The translations under genes were made by a program, and so were the position numbers. A stretch of 64,000 nucleotides of DNA from Streptosporangium saharense (lineage in GTDB: Bacteria; Actinomycetota; Actinomycetes; Streptosporangiales; Streptosporangiaceae): the NCBI RefSeq assembly GCF_014203715.1, contig NZ_JACHJP010000007.1:330558-394557 (forward strand), given 5' to 3'. A model generated the notes under the pieces. That model saw nothing but the letters and a program-made list of their open reading frames with translations, ran no database searches and was not told the DNA's origin. Positions 42,777 to 51,825 of the stretch are shown here, one piece after another. Every line of letters starts with the position of its first letter. Within the stretch, counting starts at the first letter, position 1.

Positions 42777-44405
42777 TCACGACGCCGTGGGGGTCGCGGT
42801 CGGGCTCGGCGGGCAGGTGTCGTTGACCAGCGTGATGTCCACCGGCCGCTTCACGTCCCACATGGTCCCCGCGCCCGGCCGCTGCTCGACCACCTTCATG
42901 CACTGGTTGATGTCGACGTCGGGGCCGATGCTGGAGGCCGCCTTGAACCCGGCCTTCTTGAGCACCTCCTTGGCCGCGTCCTGGCTGAGGCCCATCACGC
43001 TCGGCACCTTCTTCTTCACCACCGGCGTCGCGGTCGCGCTCGGCGAGTGGGTGGGGGACGAGGTGGGCTTCGGCCCGTCGGTCGGTTTGGTCGTCGGTTT
43101 CTCCGTCGGCGTCTTCTCCGGCTCGGCGGAGTCGGTCTCCGTCGGAGTGGGGGTCGGGGTCGGAGTGGGCTTCGGCTCGTCGTCCTGGGTCGGTGTCGCC
43201 GTCCGCGGGGTGGTCGTGTGCCTGGGTGGCTTCGTCGCAGGCTTCGTGGCGGTGACGGTTGGGACCGTCATGCCCAGGTTCTCCTTGGTCGGAGTGGTCT
43301 CCCCCGCGGCCATCGCGTTGATCGCGACCCCGACGAGCCCCGCGCACGCCACCCCCGCGAGGGCGAGCACCGCGACCATTCCCCCCCTGCGCCGCGGCTT
43401 GTGTAAGGCCCGGCGGCCACGCCCGGTGGCGGCGACCTCGGTGGCCGGACCCCGTGGGGAGACGTCCTGGGGCGGCCCTGTCAGCGGCCCCGTCGGCGGC
43501 AGGGTCGGAGGTGCCGTTCCCGGTGGTCCGAGCTGCGGGACCGGGGGTGGGGTGCCCGCCGTACCGGACTGCTGGGAGGGGGCGGCGGCCTGCCTCGCGG
43601 CGGCGCCCATCGCGGCACCGCTCGGGAAACGACGGGCGGGGTCCTTGGACAGCGCCCGCTCGACCAGGGCACGCACCCCGGGTGGGATGTGCGGCGGCAG
43701 CGGCGGGGGCGCCTCGCGGATGTGTTTGAGCGCGATGGTGACCGGCGTGTCACCGTCGAAGGGCCGCTGCCCCGTCAGGCACTCGTAGGCCACCACCCCG
43801 AGCGCGTAGATGTCCACCGCCGGGGTGACGGGCGCACCCTCTGCCTGCTCGGGCGCGCAGTAGGCGGCGGTGCCCAGCACCATGCCCGCGTCCGTGAGCC
43901 TGCTCGCCGCGTCCGACCTGGCGATGCCGAAGTCGGTGAGCACGAGCGTGCCGTCCGAGCGGACCAGCAGGTTTCCCGGCTTGATGTCCCGATGGACGAT
44001 GCCCTGCTCGTGTACGGCCTGCAGGGCCAATGCCGCCTGGGCGATGAGCTCCATCGCCGCCCCCGGCGCGATGCTCCCCAGACGTGCGAGCAGCCGGTCG
44101 AGCGGCTCCCCGTCAACGAACTTCATCACCAGGTATGCCGTCGCCCCCGCGCCGGGAACCTCGTGAACCCCGTAGTCGTAGACCTCGACCACTCCGGGGT
44201 GGTTGATCGTCGCCATCGCCCTGGCCTCGCCCTGGAACCGCACCAGGAAGCCAGGGTCGTCGGTACGGCCGGGCAGCAGCACCTTGACGGCGACCGTTCT
44301 GGCCAGGACGACGTCCTCACCACGCCAGACCTCGCCCATACCGCCGGCGCCGATGCGGGTATCCAGGCGATACCGCCCCGCCAGCGTCGTGCCTTGGGCC
44401 ACCAT
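42777..44405 (-). CDS. Membrane Ser/Thr protein kinase with one PASTA domain
   Basis: A 542-residue Hanks-type kinase. The glycine loop is IGAGGMGEVWRGED, the ATP lysine is Lys41, the catalytic loop is HRDIKPGN (Asp140) and the DFG is at 158-160. APE-like YCAPEQAEG follows the activation loop. A Pro-rich juxtamembrane segment leads to one membrane helix (about 343-366, MVAVLALAGVACAGLVGVAI). The external part is a long Thr/Pro/Lys/Glu spacer and one PASTA-like domain (KVPSVMGLSQDAAKEVLKKAGF, about 465-530). It may sense cell-wall fragments. PknB-type kinases normally have 3-4 PASTA units, so this is a short variant. Confidence 0.92.
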   Translation of the reverse strand: MVAQGTTLAGRYRLDTRIGAGGMGEVWRGEDVVLARTVAVKVLLPGRTDDPGFLVRFQGEARAMATINHPGVVEVYDYGVHEVPGAGATAYLVMKFVDGEPLDRLLARLGSIAPGAAMELIAQAALALQAVHEQGIVHRDIKPGNLLVRSDGTLVLTDFGIARSDAASRLTDAGMVLGTAAYCAPEQAEGAPVTPAVDIYALGVVAYECLTGQRPFDGDTPVTIALKHIREAPPPLPPHIPPGVRALVERALSKDPARRFPSGAAMGAAARQAAAPSQQSGTAGTPPPVPQLGPPGTAPPTLPPTGPLTGPPQDVSPRGPATEVAATGRGRRALHKPRRRGGMVAVLALAGVACAGLVGVAINAMAAGETTPTKENLGMTVPTVTATKPATKPPRHTTTPRTATPTQDDEPKPTPTPTPTPTETDSAEPEKTPTEKPTTKPTDGPKPTSSPTHSPSATATPVVKKKVPSVMGLSQDAAKEVLKKAGFKAASSIGPDVDINQCMKVVEQRPGAGTMWDVKRPVDITLVNDTCPPSPTATPTAS

Positions 44406-44653
44406 GAAAATCCCCCGTAACCCTCTCCGCTCCCGCCTCAGGGCTCTCCAACAAAGCGGATTTGTATCGCGGCAACGTCACGGCGAAGTAACGAAACCCT
44501 GTGTGCCGGGACAGCTCGTTAAAGGCGCGTGCCGTAGCATCGCACAAATCTCAAAATCTTTGCGCTAATTGTACAGATTGTGGCTTTACCTACCGGAGAA
44601 CGAAGGCACATTGGCGGCCACAACCGGGAAACGGCAGGTCAGGAAGGCCGTGA

Positions 44654-44836
44654 TCAGCCGCTCAGGGAGCCGTGTTCCGAACAGCGTGCCGACCAACCAC
44701 GCACGGTCACCTGAACCACCATCCGGCGGCGACAGCGGGAGCAGTAGCGGGGCGGCTCGAAGGCGCGGGCGGCGAGACAGGCCGCGTGGTCTCCCTCGTC
44801 CGTGGGACGACCGCAGTGGTCGCAGTAGGGGGTCAC
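44654..44836 (-). CDS. bsaP: Biotin synthase auxiliary protein-like small zinc-ribbon protein
   Basis: A 60-residue protein from GTG 44836 (possibly leaderless after TAGGGT). Cys5-x2-Cys8, Cys20, Cys32-x2-Cys35 and Cys52 in [28 protein letters not shown] and [20 protein letters not shown] match my memory of the actinobacterial BsaP family, which activates type I BioB in mycobacteria. The gene lies 3.7 kb from bioB, across the PASTA kinase, rather than directly after bioB. It is divergent from the thioesterase gene and near the biotin-carrier gene. Confidence 0.75.
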   Translation of the reverse strand: MTPYCDHCGRPTDEGDHAACLAARAFEPPRYCSRCRRRMVVQVTVRGWSARCSEHGSLSG

Positions 44837-44861
44837 GGGATCAGACCCTATGCTGGCCCGC

Positions 44862-45242
44862 ATGACGCTCGCTCCCGGTATGCGCGCCCGGCTGCTCATC
44901 ATGGTCGAGAGGAGCGACACCGCGATGAAGGTCGGCAGCGGGGACGTCCCCGTGCTGGCCACCCCGCGGCTGCTCGCCCTCGCCGAACGCGCGACCGTCC
45001 AGGCCATCGGCGACGCCCTCGGCCCCGGCCAGACCTCCGTGGGAACGAAGGTCACGCTGGAGCACCTGGCCGCGAGCCCGATCGGCGCCCACGTCGAGAT
45101 CAGCGCCGAGCTCACCTCGGTCGAGGGCCGTCGCCTGTCGTTCGTCTTCACCGCCCGTGACCGCGACGCCGTCGTCGCGACGGGCACGGTCGAGCGGGTG
45201 GTCGTCGACCGCGAGCGCTTCCTCGCCGGTCTCACCCGCTGA
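44862..45242 (+). CDS. Hotdog-fold thioesterase, fluoroacetyl-CoA thioesterase-like
   Basis: About 126 residues; start ATG 44862 is preferred (ATG 44850 also possible) since homologues open with MTLAPGM-like residues and a -10-like TATGCT (44849-44854) sits just upstream. [24 protein letters not shown] and [25 protein letters not shown] are diagnostic of the FlK-like hotdog subgroup. It hydrolyses acyl-CoA thioesters; the physiological substrate is unknown. Confidence 0.85.
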   Translation: MTLAPGMRARLLIMVERSDTAMKVGSGDVPVLATPRLLALAERATVQAIGDALGPGQTSVGTKVTLEHLAASPIGAHVEISAELTSVEGRRLSFVFTARDRDAVVATGTVERVVVDRERFLAGLTR

Positions 45243-45250
45243 CCCCCGAC

Positions 45251-45475
45251 CTACTCGATGACGGCGATGAGATCGCCCTCCTGGATGACGTCGCCCTCGG
45301 CGACCCCGAGCCGGGCGACGACCCCCTCGTCCTCGGCGATGACCGGGATCTCCATCTTCATGGACTCAAGGATGACCAGGGTGTCACCGTCCTCGACGCT
45401 GTCGCCCTCGGCGACGAGGACCTTCCAGACGCTGGCCACCATCTCGGCGTGCACTTCAGCCACCTGAACTCCCAT
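45251..45475 (-). CDS. Biotin/lipoyl attachment carrier protein (TB7.3-like)
   Basis: A 74-residue single biotinyl domain. The attachment motif ESMKMEIPV lies in VILESMKMEIPVIAEDEGVV with the target Lys in the middle. The N-terminal VHAEMVASVWKVLVAEGDSV and C-terminal GDVIQEGDLIAVIE match the M. tuberculosis TB7.3 protein. It is a biotin carboxyl carrier of an acyl-CoA carboxylase whose other subunits are elsewhere. Its presence beside bioF-bioB and bsaP gives the region a biotin theme. Confidence 0.9.
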   Translation of the reverse strand: MGVQVAEVHAEMVASVWKVLVAEGDSVEDGDTLVILESMKMEIPVIAEDEGVVARLGVAEGDVIQEGDLIAVIE

Positions 45476-45519
45476 CCATCACTGTGATCCAGAACTCGGC
45501 CGTACACCCAGTCTGACGG

Positions 45520-46812
45520 TCAGAGCCTGTTGAGACAGGCCAGCCTGCCGACGACACGGGTCATCGCCTCGACGACCTCGGTGTCGTACTCCTCCCCCGT
45601 GCCCAGGTGGAGCCGTTCGAGCGCGGCCCCCGCCCGGTCACGGTCGACGGAGCCGCCGACCAGGTCGTCGTAGGCGTTGGCCGCCTTGATGACCCGGCTC
45701 GCCATGGGCGGGTTCTCCGCGCAGCCGTCGCACTGACGCCGGACGATCTCGGCGACCCGGTCGAGCACCCCGGTCTGGCGGATCACCTCGGCCCCCAGCT
45801 CGGCGATGCGTTTCGCCTGGTCAGGCTCGGTGAGAACCGTGGCGCCACCCGGGATCGGGTCACGCAGCGACAGTTGCCCGATGTCGTGCATGAGCGCGGC
45901 GTACTCCAGGTCGAGCAGCTCCGGCTCGGCCATGCCCAGCTCACGCCCGGTCGCCACGGCCAGGCGGCTGACCCGGTGGGAGTGTCCCGGTTCGACGTAG
46001 CCGCCGACCTCGGTCACCCGCGCCAGCGCCCTGACGGTCTGCAGGTAGGTCGCCCTGATCCCGGCGTACTTGCGGAAGGCCACCTGGGTGACCAGCAGGG
46101 GCGCGGCGAAGACCAGCAACGCGGCCATGTCCATGCTGTGCGAGGCCAGCGCGAGCAGGATGCCCGACGCGGCGACCGCCGCCCACAACGGAGCCGCCAT
46201 CCGCAGCTCGTCCTGTACGGCGACGCCGAAGGCGGCACGCACCTGCTCGGCCCGCAGGACGGCGGCCAGCAGCACGTCGATCAGCACCATCACCAGGACC
46301 AGCAGGGCCATCACCCCGAGGGCCGGCCACCAGCCGCCCTCCGGACGTTTGGCCAGTTCGAACAGCGGCCCGGCCAGCGGGCGGTAGGCCAGGGCGAGCA
46401 GGGCGCCGGTGAACAGCCTGCGCGCCATGGCGTCCGGGCTCGGCGGCCTGCCGACCGCCAGGTGCGGCAGCGCCCCGGCGATCATGCCGACCGTCAGCAC
46501 CGCGATGACCTGCAACGCCGTGTGCCTGGCCGGGACGCCCCCCATGTCCAGCAGCAGCGTGTAGCCAAGGGCCGCCGCGGCGCCGATCGGCGCGACCTCC
46601 CTGTTGCCCGGCATCGTGAGCCTGGCCAGCTCACCGGCCGCGATCAGCGCGCCGAAGCCGATGGCGGCCCTGGGCTCGGTCAGGCCGGTCGCGGCCGTGT
46701 GCGCCACCCCGGCGACGGCCAGCAGACCGGCCGCGCAGATCAGCAGGAGCTGGCCGGAGTCGAGTCGCCGGAACGTCCTCGCGGCCAGGGTGGTCGTGGT
46801 GGTGCTGCTCAC
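45520..46812 (-). CDS. Membrane protein with degenerate HD domain
   Basis: A 430-residue protein. The N-terminal 240 residues contain seven or eight hydrophobic segments (QLLLICAAGLLAVAGVAH, GALIAAGEL, VIAVLTVGMIAGALPH, LGVMALLVLVMVLIDVLLA, LLVFAAPLLV). The C-terminal half is an HD-type domain: YVEPGHSHRVSRLAVATGRELGM, YAALMHDIGQLSLRDP. It lacks the HHE-x2-DGxGYP box of its neighbour and instead reads EIVRRQCDGCAENPP, so it may bind but not cleave a nucleotide. It overlaps the upstream HD-GYP gene by 4 bases; the two are a tandem paralogous pair. Confidence 0.82.
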   Translation of the reverse strand: MSSTTTTTLAARTFRRLDSGQLLLICAAGLLAVAGVAHTAATGLTEPRAAIGFGALIAAGELARLTMPGNREVAPIGAAAALGYTLLLDMGGVPARHTALQVIAVLTVGMIAGALPHLAVGRPPSPDAMARRLFTGALLALAYRPLAGPLFELAKRPEGGWWPALGVMALLVLVMVLIDVLLAAVLRAEQVRAAFGVAVQDELRMAAPLWAAVAASGILLALASHSMDMAALLVFAAPLLVTQVAFRKYAGIRATYLQTVRALARVTEVGGYVEPGHSHRVSRLAVATGRELGMAEPELLDLEYAALMHDIGQLSLRDPIPGGATVLTEPDQAKRIAELGAEVIRQTGVLDRVAEIVRRQCDGCAENPPMASRVIKAANAYDDLVGGSVDRDRAGAALERLHLGTGEEYDTEVVEAMTRVVGRLACLNRL

Positions 46813-48167
46813 CGTTCGGGCACCACCTGGATGGGCATCGTCGGGTCGTCGTGGTCCTTGGTGGTCGTCTCCGCCGCGTCCTCGGGGGGCGCGACGACCT
46901 TGCGCGGCGCCTCCCAGCCGTGCCGGTCGACGGCCCTGGTGAAGGCGACGACCATCTCCGGGTCGAACTGGGTTCCCGCGCCCTTGCGCAGCTCGGCCAT
47001 GGCCACCTCGACGGGACGGGCGCCCCGGTAGGAGCGGTCGGAGGTCATCGAGTCGAAGGCGTCGGCGACCGCGATGATCCGGGCGAACTCCGGTATCTCC
47101 TCCCCGGCCAGGCCCATGGGGTACCCCTTTCCGTCCTGCCGCTCATGATGGTGCATGATCCCGGCGAACGCCTCGTCGAGGAAGTCGATGCCCCGCACGA
47201 TCTCCAGACCGCGCATCGGGTGCAGTTGGATGGCCGCGTACTCCTCCTCGGTGAGCGGCCCGTCCTTCTGCAGCACCTTGGTCGGCACGCCCAGTTTGCC
47301 CACGTCGTGCAGCATCCCGGCGTAGCGGATCGCCCGCAGCCGCTCCGAGCCCATGCCGATCTCCTGGGCGATCATCCCCGAGGCCAGCGAGACCCGGGTG
47401 CAGTGGCCGCGCGTGTAGTAGTCCTTGGTCTCGACAGCCTGACACAGCGCGGCGATCGTCGCGTCGTAGGAACGCTGCTGGGCGACATATTGGCCGAAGG
47501 CCCAGCGGGCGACGAAGAGCGGCAGCAGCACGAGCACCGCGGAGATCGAGTTGACCGTGGCCCACAGCCCGGCGATCAGCAGCCCGAAGGTGGCGTACCC
47601 CAGGTAGGAGACCATGAACTGGGCCAGTCCCCGCAGCGGGGGCACCTGGTCGGCCTGCCCGGTGACGACCAGGACGATCGCGATGAGGACGAAGTTGAGC
47701 GGCACGAAGACGGCGGCGGCCCCGGCGAACGGCACGATCAGCGCGTCAAACCCGGCGATGTCCGGCAGCCTGGCCTTACCCCCGAGCGACTCGTAGACCC
47801 AGCCCGCGGCGTAACCGCAGATGGCGAACTGGGCGCCGTTGAACAGCCGCTTGACCAGCGGCAACCCGGGACGCACGCTGAAGACGGCCGTCATGCCGAC
47901 CAGCGCGGCGCCCTGCGGCCCGACGAGCACCACGGCGGCGAGCGCGGCCGAGAAGCTGACCGAGACCGCGGCCTGCTTGACGTTCAGCAGCGTCGGCACC
48001 GACTCGCACACCAGGAACAGCAGGGCCAGCACCAGGAGGTTCGACCAGTCGAGCCACTCCAGACGATCGCTTCCCGCCACGCTGTATCCGAGCAGCGCAC
48101 ACGCCGCCCCGATCACAGCGACCAAATAGACCTTGGCAAACCACGGCAGTCCACGCAAAGCGGCCAC
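46809..48167 (-). CDS. Membrane HD-GYP domain phosphodiesterase-like protein
   Basis: A 452-residue protein from GTG 48167. Residues 1-225 form a membrane sensor (VYLVAVIGAACALLGYSVAG, LLVLALLFLVCESVPTLLNV, VPFAGAAAVFVPLNFVLIAIVLVV, GLLIAGLWATV). Residues 235-430 hold an HD-GYP domain: DYYTRGHCTRVSLASGMIAQEIG, AGMLHDVGKLGVPTKVLQKDGPL and the signature IMHHHERQDGKGYPMGL. HD-GYP proteins hydrolyse cyclic di-GMP. Coupled by ATGA to the degenerate paralogue downstream. Confidence 0.88.
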   Translation of the reverse strand: MAALRGLPWFAKVYLVAVIGAACALLGYSVAGSDRLEWLDWSNLLVLALLFLVCESVPTLLNVKQAAVSVSFSAALAAVVLVGPQGAALVGMTAVFSVRPGLPLVKRLFNGAQFAICGYAAGWVYESLGGKARLPDIAGFDALIVPFAGAAAVFVPLNFVLIAIVLVVTGQADQVPPLRGLAQFMVSYLGYATFGLLIAGLWATVNSISAVLVLLPLFVARWAFGQYVAQQRSYDATIAALCQAVETKDYYTRGHCTRVSLASGMIAQEIGMGSERLRAIRYAGMLHDVGKLGVPTKVLQKDGPLTEEEYAAIQLHPMRGLEIVRGIDFLDEAFAGIMHHHERQDGKGYPMGLAGEEIPEFARIIAVADAFDSMTSDRSYRGARPVEVAMAELRKGAGTQFDPEMVVAFTRAVDRHGWEAPRKVVAPPEDAAETTTKDHDDPTMPIQVVPER

Positions 48168-48391
48168 CCTTGGGGTCCTACGCGCGCGTGCTCAGGTCCA
48201 GGAGATCCCCAGTCGGATGGGGGTGACCGTTTCCTTCAACATGCGCTGCCTCCATGTCGATTTCCCACTCAGGCTACAGAAGTCGACCTTGCCAAGAACG
48301 GCAGACGTGGAATCGCAAGCAAAGCGTAACCAATCCATCACCCCAAGCCATCACAGACCATCCCGTACGGCCCGCGATCCGAGTGTTCCGG

Positions 48392-49336
48392 TTACGGCGT
48401 CGCGTGCCGGGCCCTCGCCCAGTCGACCGTGACCTTCAGCCCGGCCGCCAGGTCCGTCCCCGGCCGCCAGCCGAGCCCCTCGAACGCGGGGGCGGGATCG
48501 ACCGCCATCGCCGGCAGGTCGCCGAGCCTGGCGGGGGCGCTGTCCGGCGTGTCGGGGGCACCGGCCGCCGCGGCGACCAGGGAGTGCAGCGCCCGGTCCG
48601 TCGTCTCGACGCCCGTGCCCAGGTTGAACCTGCGACCGTCACCCGCCTGCCCGCAGGCCCGCGCGAAGCCGTCGACCACGTCCTCGACGAACACGTAGTC
48701 GCGGGTCTGGGTGCCGTCGCCGTACACCACCGTGGGGGTGCCGTTGAGCAGGGCGTCGGTGAAGATCGCCACGACCCCGGCCTCCCCCTGCGGCGACTGA
48801 CGCGGGCCGTAGACGTTGGAGAGCACCAGCGTCGTGTACTCGATGCCGTACAACGCCCTGAAGGTCGCCAGATAGGTCTCGGCGCTGAGCTTGGAGGCCG
48901 CGTACGGCGAGCGCGGGTCGGTGGCCGCGTCCCCCGGGACCGGGATGACCGACGGCCTGCCGTACACGGCGACCGAGGAGGCGAAGACGACCTTGCGGGT
49001 GCCGCCGTGGTGGGCGGCGGTCAGCACGGAGGCGGTTCCCTCGACGTTCAGCCTGGCATCGTGGACGGGGTCGGCCACGCTCTTGCGCACGCTGATCTGC
49101 GCGGCGAGGTGGCAGATCACCTCGGGCCTGAACTCGGCGGCCAGGCCGGTCAGGGCCGGGTCGCGGATGTCCATCTCGTGCAGGGCGAAGCGCGGGCTCT
49201 GCGCGGCGGCGGTGAGGTTGGCCCGGTCACCGCCGGACAGGTCGTCCACGGCGGTGACCTCGTGACCATCGGCCAGCAGCCGGTCGACCAGCGTGGAACC
49301 GATGAACCCGGCCCCACCGGTGACGAGTATCCGCAT
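48392..49336 (-). CDS. NAD-dependent sugar epimerase/dehydratase (UDP-glucose 4-epimerase-like)
   Basis: A 314-residue extended short-chain dehydrogenase. ILVTGGAGFIGSTLVDRLL is the NAD-binding loop, VICHLAAQISVRKSVADP holds the family LAAQ, and VFASSVAVYG with PYAASKLSAETYL gives the Ser/Tyr/Lys catalytic set. YGPRQSPQGEAGVVAIF and GDGTQTRDYVFVEDVV are typical of GalE/WbpP-like epimerases. Substrate probably UDP-glucose or UDP-N-acetylglucosamine. ATG 49336, single gene with no close operon partner. Confidence 0.88.
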   Translation of the reverse strand: MRILVTGGAGFIGSTLVDRLLADGHEVTAVDDLSGGDRANLTAAAQSPRFALHEMDIRDPALTGLAAEFRPEVICHLAAQISVRKSVADPVHDARLNVEGTASVLTAAHHGGTRKVVFASSVAVYGRPSVIPVPGDAATDPRSPYAASKLSAETYLATFRALYGIEYTTLVLSNVYGPRQSPQGEAGVVAIFTDALLNGTPTVVYGDGTQTRDYVFVEDVVDGFARACGQAGDGRRFNLGTGVETTDRALHSLVAAAAGAPDTPDSAPARLGDLPAMAVDPAPAFEGLGWRPGTDLAAGLKVTVDWARARHATP

Positions 49337-49389
49337 GCCAACCCCCAGGTGTCTCGTGTGGCCACAGCCGTACGAGAGATCCTAGGAGG

Positions 49390-49656
49390 TCAGCCCGTCA
49401 GTTCGGAGCGGACCTGGTCGATCCGGTTGAGCACCCTGGCCCGCAGGTCCTCGGAGGCCTTGTCGCAGCCGCAGTGCTTGGCGATCAGCTGCTTGACGAC
49501 CTGCTCAAGGCCGTACTCCTCAAGGCAGGGGCTGCACTCGTCCAGGTGCACGCGGATGTCGGCGCAGTTGCCCTCGTCCAGCTCGCCGTCCAGGTAGGTG
49601 TAGACCTTCTCCAGGACGTCCCGGCAGTCGGTGGCGTGGGGCTTTCCACAGCTCAT
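49390..49656 (-). CDS. rsrA: Redox-sensing zinc anti-sigma factor RsrA
   Basis: An 88-residue ZAS protein from ATG 49656. Zinc ligands are Cys11, His37, Cys41 and Cys44 (VHLDECSPCLEE is the Hx3Cx2C motif), the same residue numbers as Streptomyces coelicolor RsrA. A second group HCGCDK (Cys62, Cys64) is near the end, as in the mycothiol-system members. Under disulfide stress oxidation releases zinc and frees SigR. The gene directly follows sigR. Confidence 0.93.
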   Translation of the reverse strand: MSCGKPHATDCRDVLEKVYTYLDGELDEGNCADIRVHLDECSPCLEEYGLEQVVKQLIAKHCGCDKASEDLRARVLNRIDQVRSELTG

Positions 49657-49690
49657 GCGATCACCTCGCCACAGAAGTCGCCGTGCTCGC

Positions 49691-50413
49691 TCACTTCGCA
49701 CCCTCCGCGGGGACCAGACCACGCTCACGGGCGTAGTCCTCAAGTTGCGTCCGCAGCTGACGTCGGCCACGGTGCAGCCTCGACATCACGGTCCCGATGG
49801 GAGTGCCCATGATGTCGGCGATTTCCTTGTAGGGGAAGCCCTCGACGTCGGCGAGGTAGACCGCGATGCGGAACTCCTCGGGCAGTGCGGCGAGCGCCTG
49901 CTTGACGTCACTGTCGGGGAGGTGTTCGAGCGCCTCGATCTCCGCCGACTTCAGGCCGCCCGAGGTGTGCGACTCGGCCCTGGCGAGCTGCCAGTCCTCG
50001 ATCTCCTCCGCGCCCGACTGCTTGGGCTCCCGCTGCTTCTTGCGGTAGCTGTTGATGAAGGTGTTGGTCAGGATGCGGTACAGCCACGCCTTGAGGTTCG
50101 TGCCCTCCTGGAACTGGTGGAAGGACGCGAAGGCCTTGGCGAAGGTCTCCTGGAGGAGGTCTTCGGCATCCGCCGGGTTCCGGGTCATCCGGAGGGCCGC
50201 GGAGTAAAGCTGGTCGAGATAGGGCATGACATCCCGTTCGAACCGCGCGCTCCGCTGCTCCAGAGTCTCCTCGTCTGTCGCAGGGACCGGACCCACCCCC
50301 TTAGTATCGCCGGAGTCCTGCTGACGCGGGACGCCGTACTGAGCGGAGAATACCCGCTCAGCAGGGAATGACCGATCACCGGGGCGGACGACGGGTTCGA
50401 TCAAGGCGAGCAT
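49691..50413 (-). CDS. sigR: ECF sigma factor SigR (with probable long isoform)
   Basis: 240 residues from ATG 50413 (GGGAGG upstream), or 201 from the internal GTG 50296, where the shorter SigR of S. coelicolor would begin ([10 protein letters not shown]). The sigma-70 region 2 runs through [32 protein letters not shown] and [17 protein letters not shown]; region 4 is [38 protein letters not shown] in outline. SigR controls the thiol-oxidative stress regulon. The upstream SigR-type promoter feeds the long form, an arrangement known in S. coelicolor for the unstable SigR' isoform. RsrA is encoded next. Confidence 0.93.
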   Translation of the reverse strand: MLALIEPVVRPGDRSFPAERVFSAQYGVPRQQDSGDTKGVGPVPATDEETLEQRSARFERDVMPYLDQLYSAALRMTRNPADAEDLLQETFAKAFASFHQFQEGTNLKAWLYRILTNTFINSYRKKQREPKQSGAEEIEDWQLARAESHTSGGLKSAEIEALEHLPDSDVKQALAALPEEFRIAVYLADVEGFPYKEIADIMGTPIGTVMSRLHRGRRQLRTQLEDYARERGLVPAEGAK

Positions 50414-50454
50414 CGGCTTGCCAACCTCCCGAAAGGATCTGTGTTGTCCGCTGC

Positions 50455-50480
50455 AACACCCCCGCCCGGCCATCTGTTCC
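50455..50480 (-). promoter_or_regulatory. SigR-dependent promoter of sigR-rsrA
   Basis: On the minus strand GGAAC (50480-50476) is followed after exactly 18 bases by GTT (50457-50455), matching the SigR/SigH consensus GGAAT-N18-GTT with one difference. It lies 42 bases upstream of ATG 50413 and implies positive autoregulation. Confidence 0.75.
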
Positions 50481-50576
50481 CACAAGATAGAAGGTGACGA
50501 ACACCCCGGTGTGGGGAAAACCATACGTACCGGTAGGTACTGGAGACCACCGGAAACCAGACGCCAGGAGCCGCTT

Positions 50577-51314
50577 GTGCTGCCCATCCCGGCCGAAGAG
50601 CTGAACGGCTCAGGAACGCTCGGGCCGTACTGGACCTTTTACCGAGCCGTCGCCGCCGAGCAACTGAGCCGCTGGCTGCCGGAGAGCCCCTCGACCGTCC
50701 TCGACCTGTCGGGTGGCAGGGGCCGGTGGTCCGCCCAGGCCGCCAGGGCGGGGCACCGGGTGATCGAGGTCGTCGACTTCCGCAGGGCCGTCGAGGGACA
50801 GGCGCTGCACGACGTCTCGAAGGTCCGCCAGGTCCGCGCCGACGACCTGCGCTTCCTGCCCGACGAGAGCATGGACGCCGTGCTCGCCGAGGAACGCGCG
50901 ATGTCGGTCGAGCTGATGGCCGAGTCCGCGATGGGCGACGTCGCCAGGGTGCTGCGCCCCGGCGGGCGGGCGCTCGTCTGCGTCGACTCCCTGGTGCTCG
51001 GGATGGCGATCCTCGCCGAGCAGAACTACTGGGCCCACCTGCGCCAGACCGACGAGGTCATGCTCGTGCCCTGGCCGGACGGCAGCATCACCCGTTGCTT
51101 CAGCAGCGGCCAGCTCCGCGAGCTGCTCACCGACGCCGGTCTTGAGGTCGAGTGGATACGGCCCCGCACCGTGCTGTCCCCCTCGACCGTCGACCACGTC
51201 CTGGCCTCCGACTCACGGGCGCTCACCTGGCTGGTCAACACCGAGCTTGAGGCCCACCCCGACGACGACGACACGGTAGGCATCCACCTGGTCGCCAGCG
51301 CCAGGCGGGTGTGA
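50577..51314 (+). CDS. SAM-dependent methyltransferase
   Basis: A 245-residue class I methyltransferase from GTG 50577 with AGGAG 7 bases upstream. [21 protein letters not shown] is motif [17 protein letters not shown] is near motif [20 protein letters not shown] and [21 protein letters not shown] are motifs IV and post [25 protein letters not shown] completes the fold. Substrate unknown. It is divergent from sigR. Confidence 0.82.
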   Translation: MLPIPAEELNGSGTLGPYWTFYRAVAAEQLSRWLPESPSTVLDLSGGRGRWSAQAARAGHRVIEVVDFRRAVEGQALHDVSKVRQVRADDLRFLPDESMDAVLAEERAMSVELMAESAMGDVARVLRPGGRALVCVDSLVLGMAILAEQNYWAHLRQTDEVMLVPWPDGSITRCFSSGQLRELLTDAGLEVEWIRPRTVLSPSTVDHVLASDSRALTWLVNTELEAHPDDDDTVGIHLVASARRV

Positions 51315-51317
51315 CCT

Positions 51318-51650
51318 TCAGCGACGACGTTCGCGCCGCGCCTGGCACCGCACGCAGCGCGCGGCCTCGGGACGCGCCTCAAGCCTGCCTTCAGGTACGG
51401 CCTGGCCGCAGTCGGCGCAGCGGCCGTAGCTCCCCTCGTCGAGGCGTCTGAGCGCCTCGGCGACCGCGCGGCGCTGCTCGGTCGCCGCCTCCAGCATGGC
51501 CAGGGTCCGGTCGGCGTCGGTCAGGACGGACCCGGCGTCTGCGGGGGAACGTTCCCACCCGGTCAACGGATCCCCCCGAAGGACCCCGATGGACCGGTCA
51601 AGCTCGGCGAGCATGCTCTCCAGGCGCATGCGCACGGTCGTGGCGTCCAC
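51318..51650 (-). CDS. DksA/TraR-type zinc-finger protein
   Basis: A 110-residue protein from GTG 51650. Residues 1-72 form a coiled-coil hairpin ([19 protein letters not shown] and [26 protein letters not shown]). The C4 zinc finger is [28 protein letters not shown]. Such proteins bind RNA polymerase through the secondary channel. The acidic coil tip of true DksA is not evident, so a ppGpp role is uncertain. It is convergent with the methyltransferase gene, 3 bases apart. Confidence 0.88.
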   Translation of the reverse strand: MDATTVRMRLESMLAELDRSIGVLRGDPLTGWERSPADAGSVLTDADRTLAMLEAATEQRRAVAEALRRLDEGSYGRCADCGQAVPEGRLEARPEAARCVRCQARRERRR

Positions 51651-51825
51651 GAATCCGCACCTCCGCAGGATGAGGGCGGCCTGTGAAGGGATTTCCCCGA
51701 CTTCTCCCGTCAGGCGGCAAGACGATGGGATCTGCGGGCGGCTGCCCCACCTGTGGCGCCGTGAGGCATCGCTCCCTCAGCGGATGCCCACCACGGAGGG
51801 TTTCCACACCGTTTACCGAGATTTT

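Noticed and set aside
43080..43300. Repetitive Thr/Pro/Lys coding stretch that looked like a tandem repeat element
   Set aside because: It encodes the low-complexity extracellular spacer of the PASTA kinase, common in this family.
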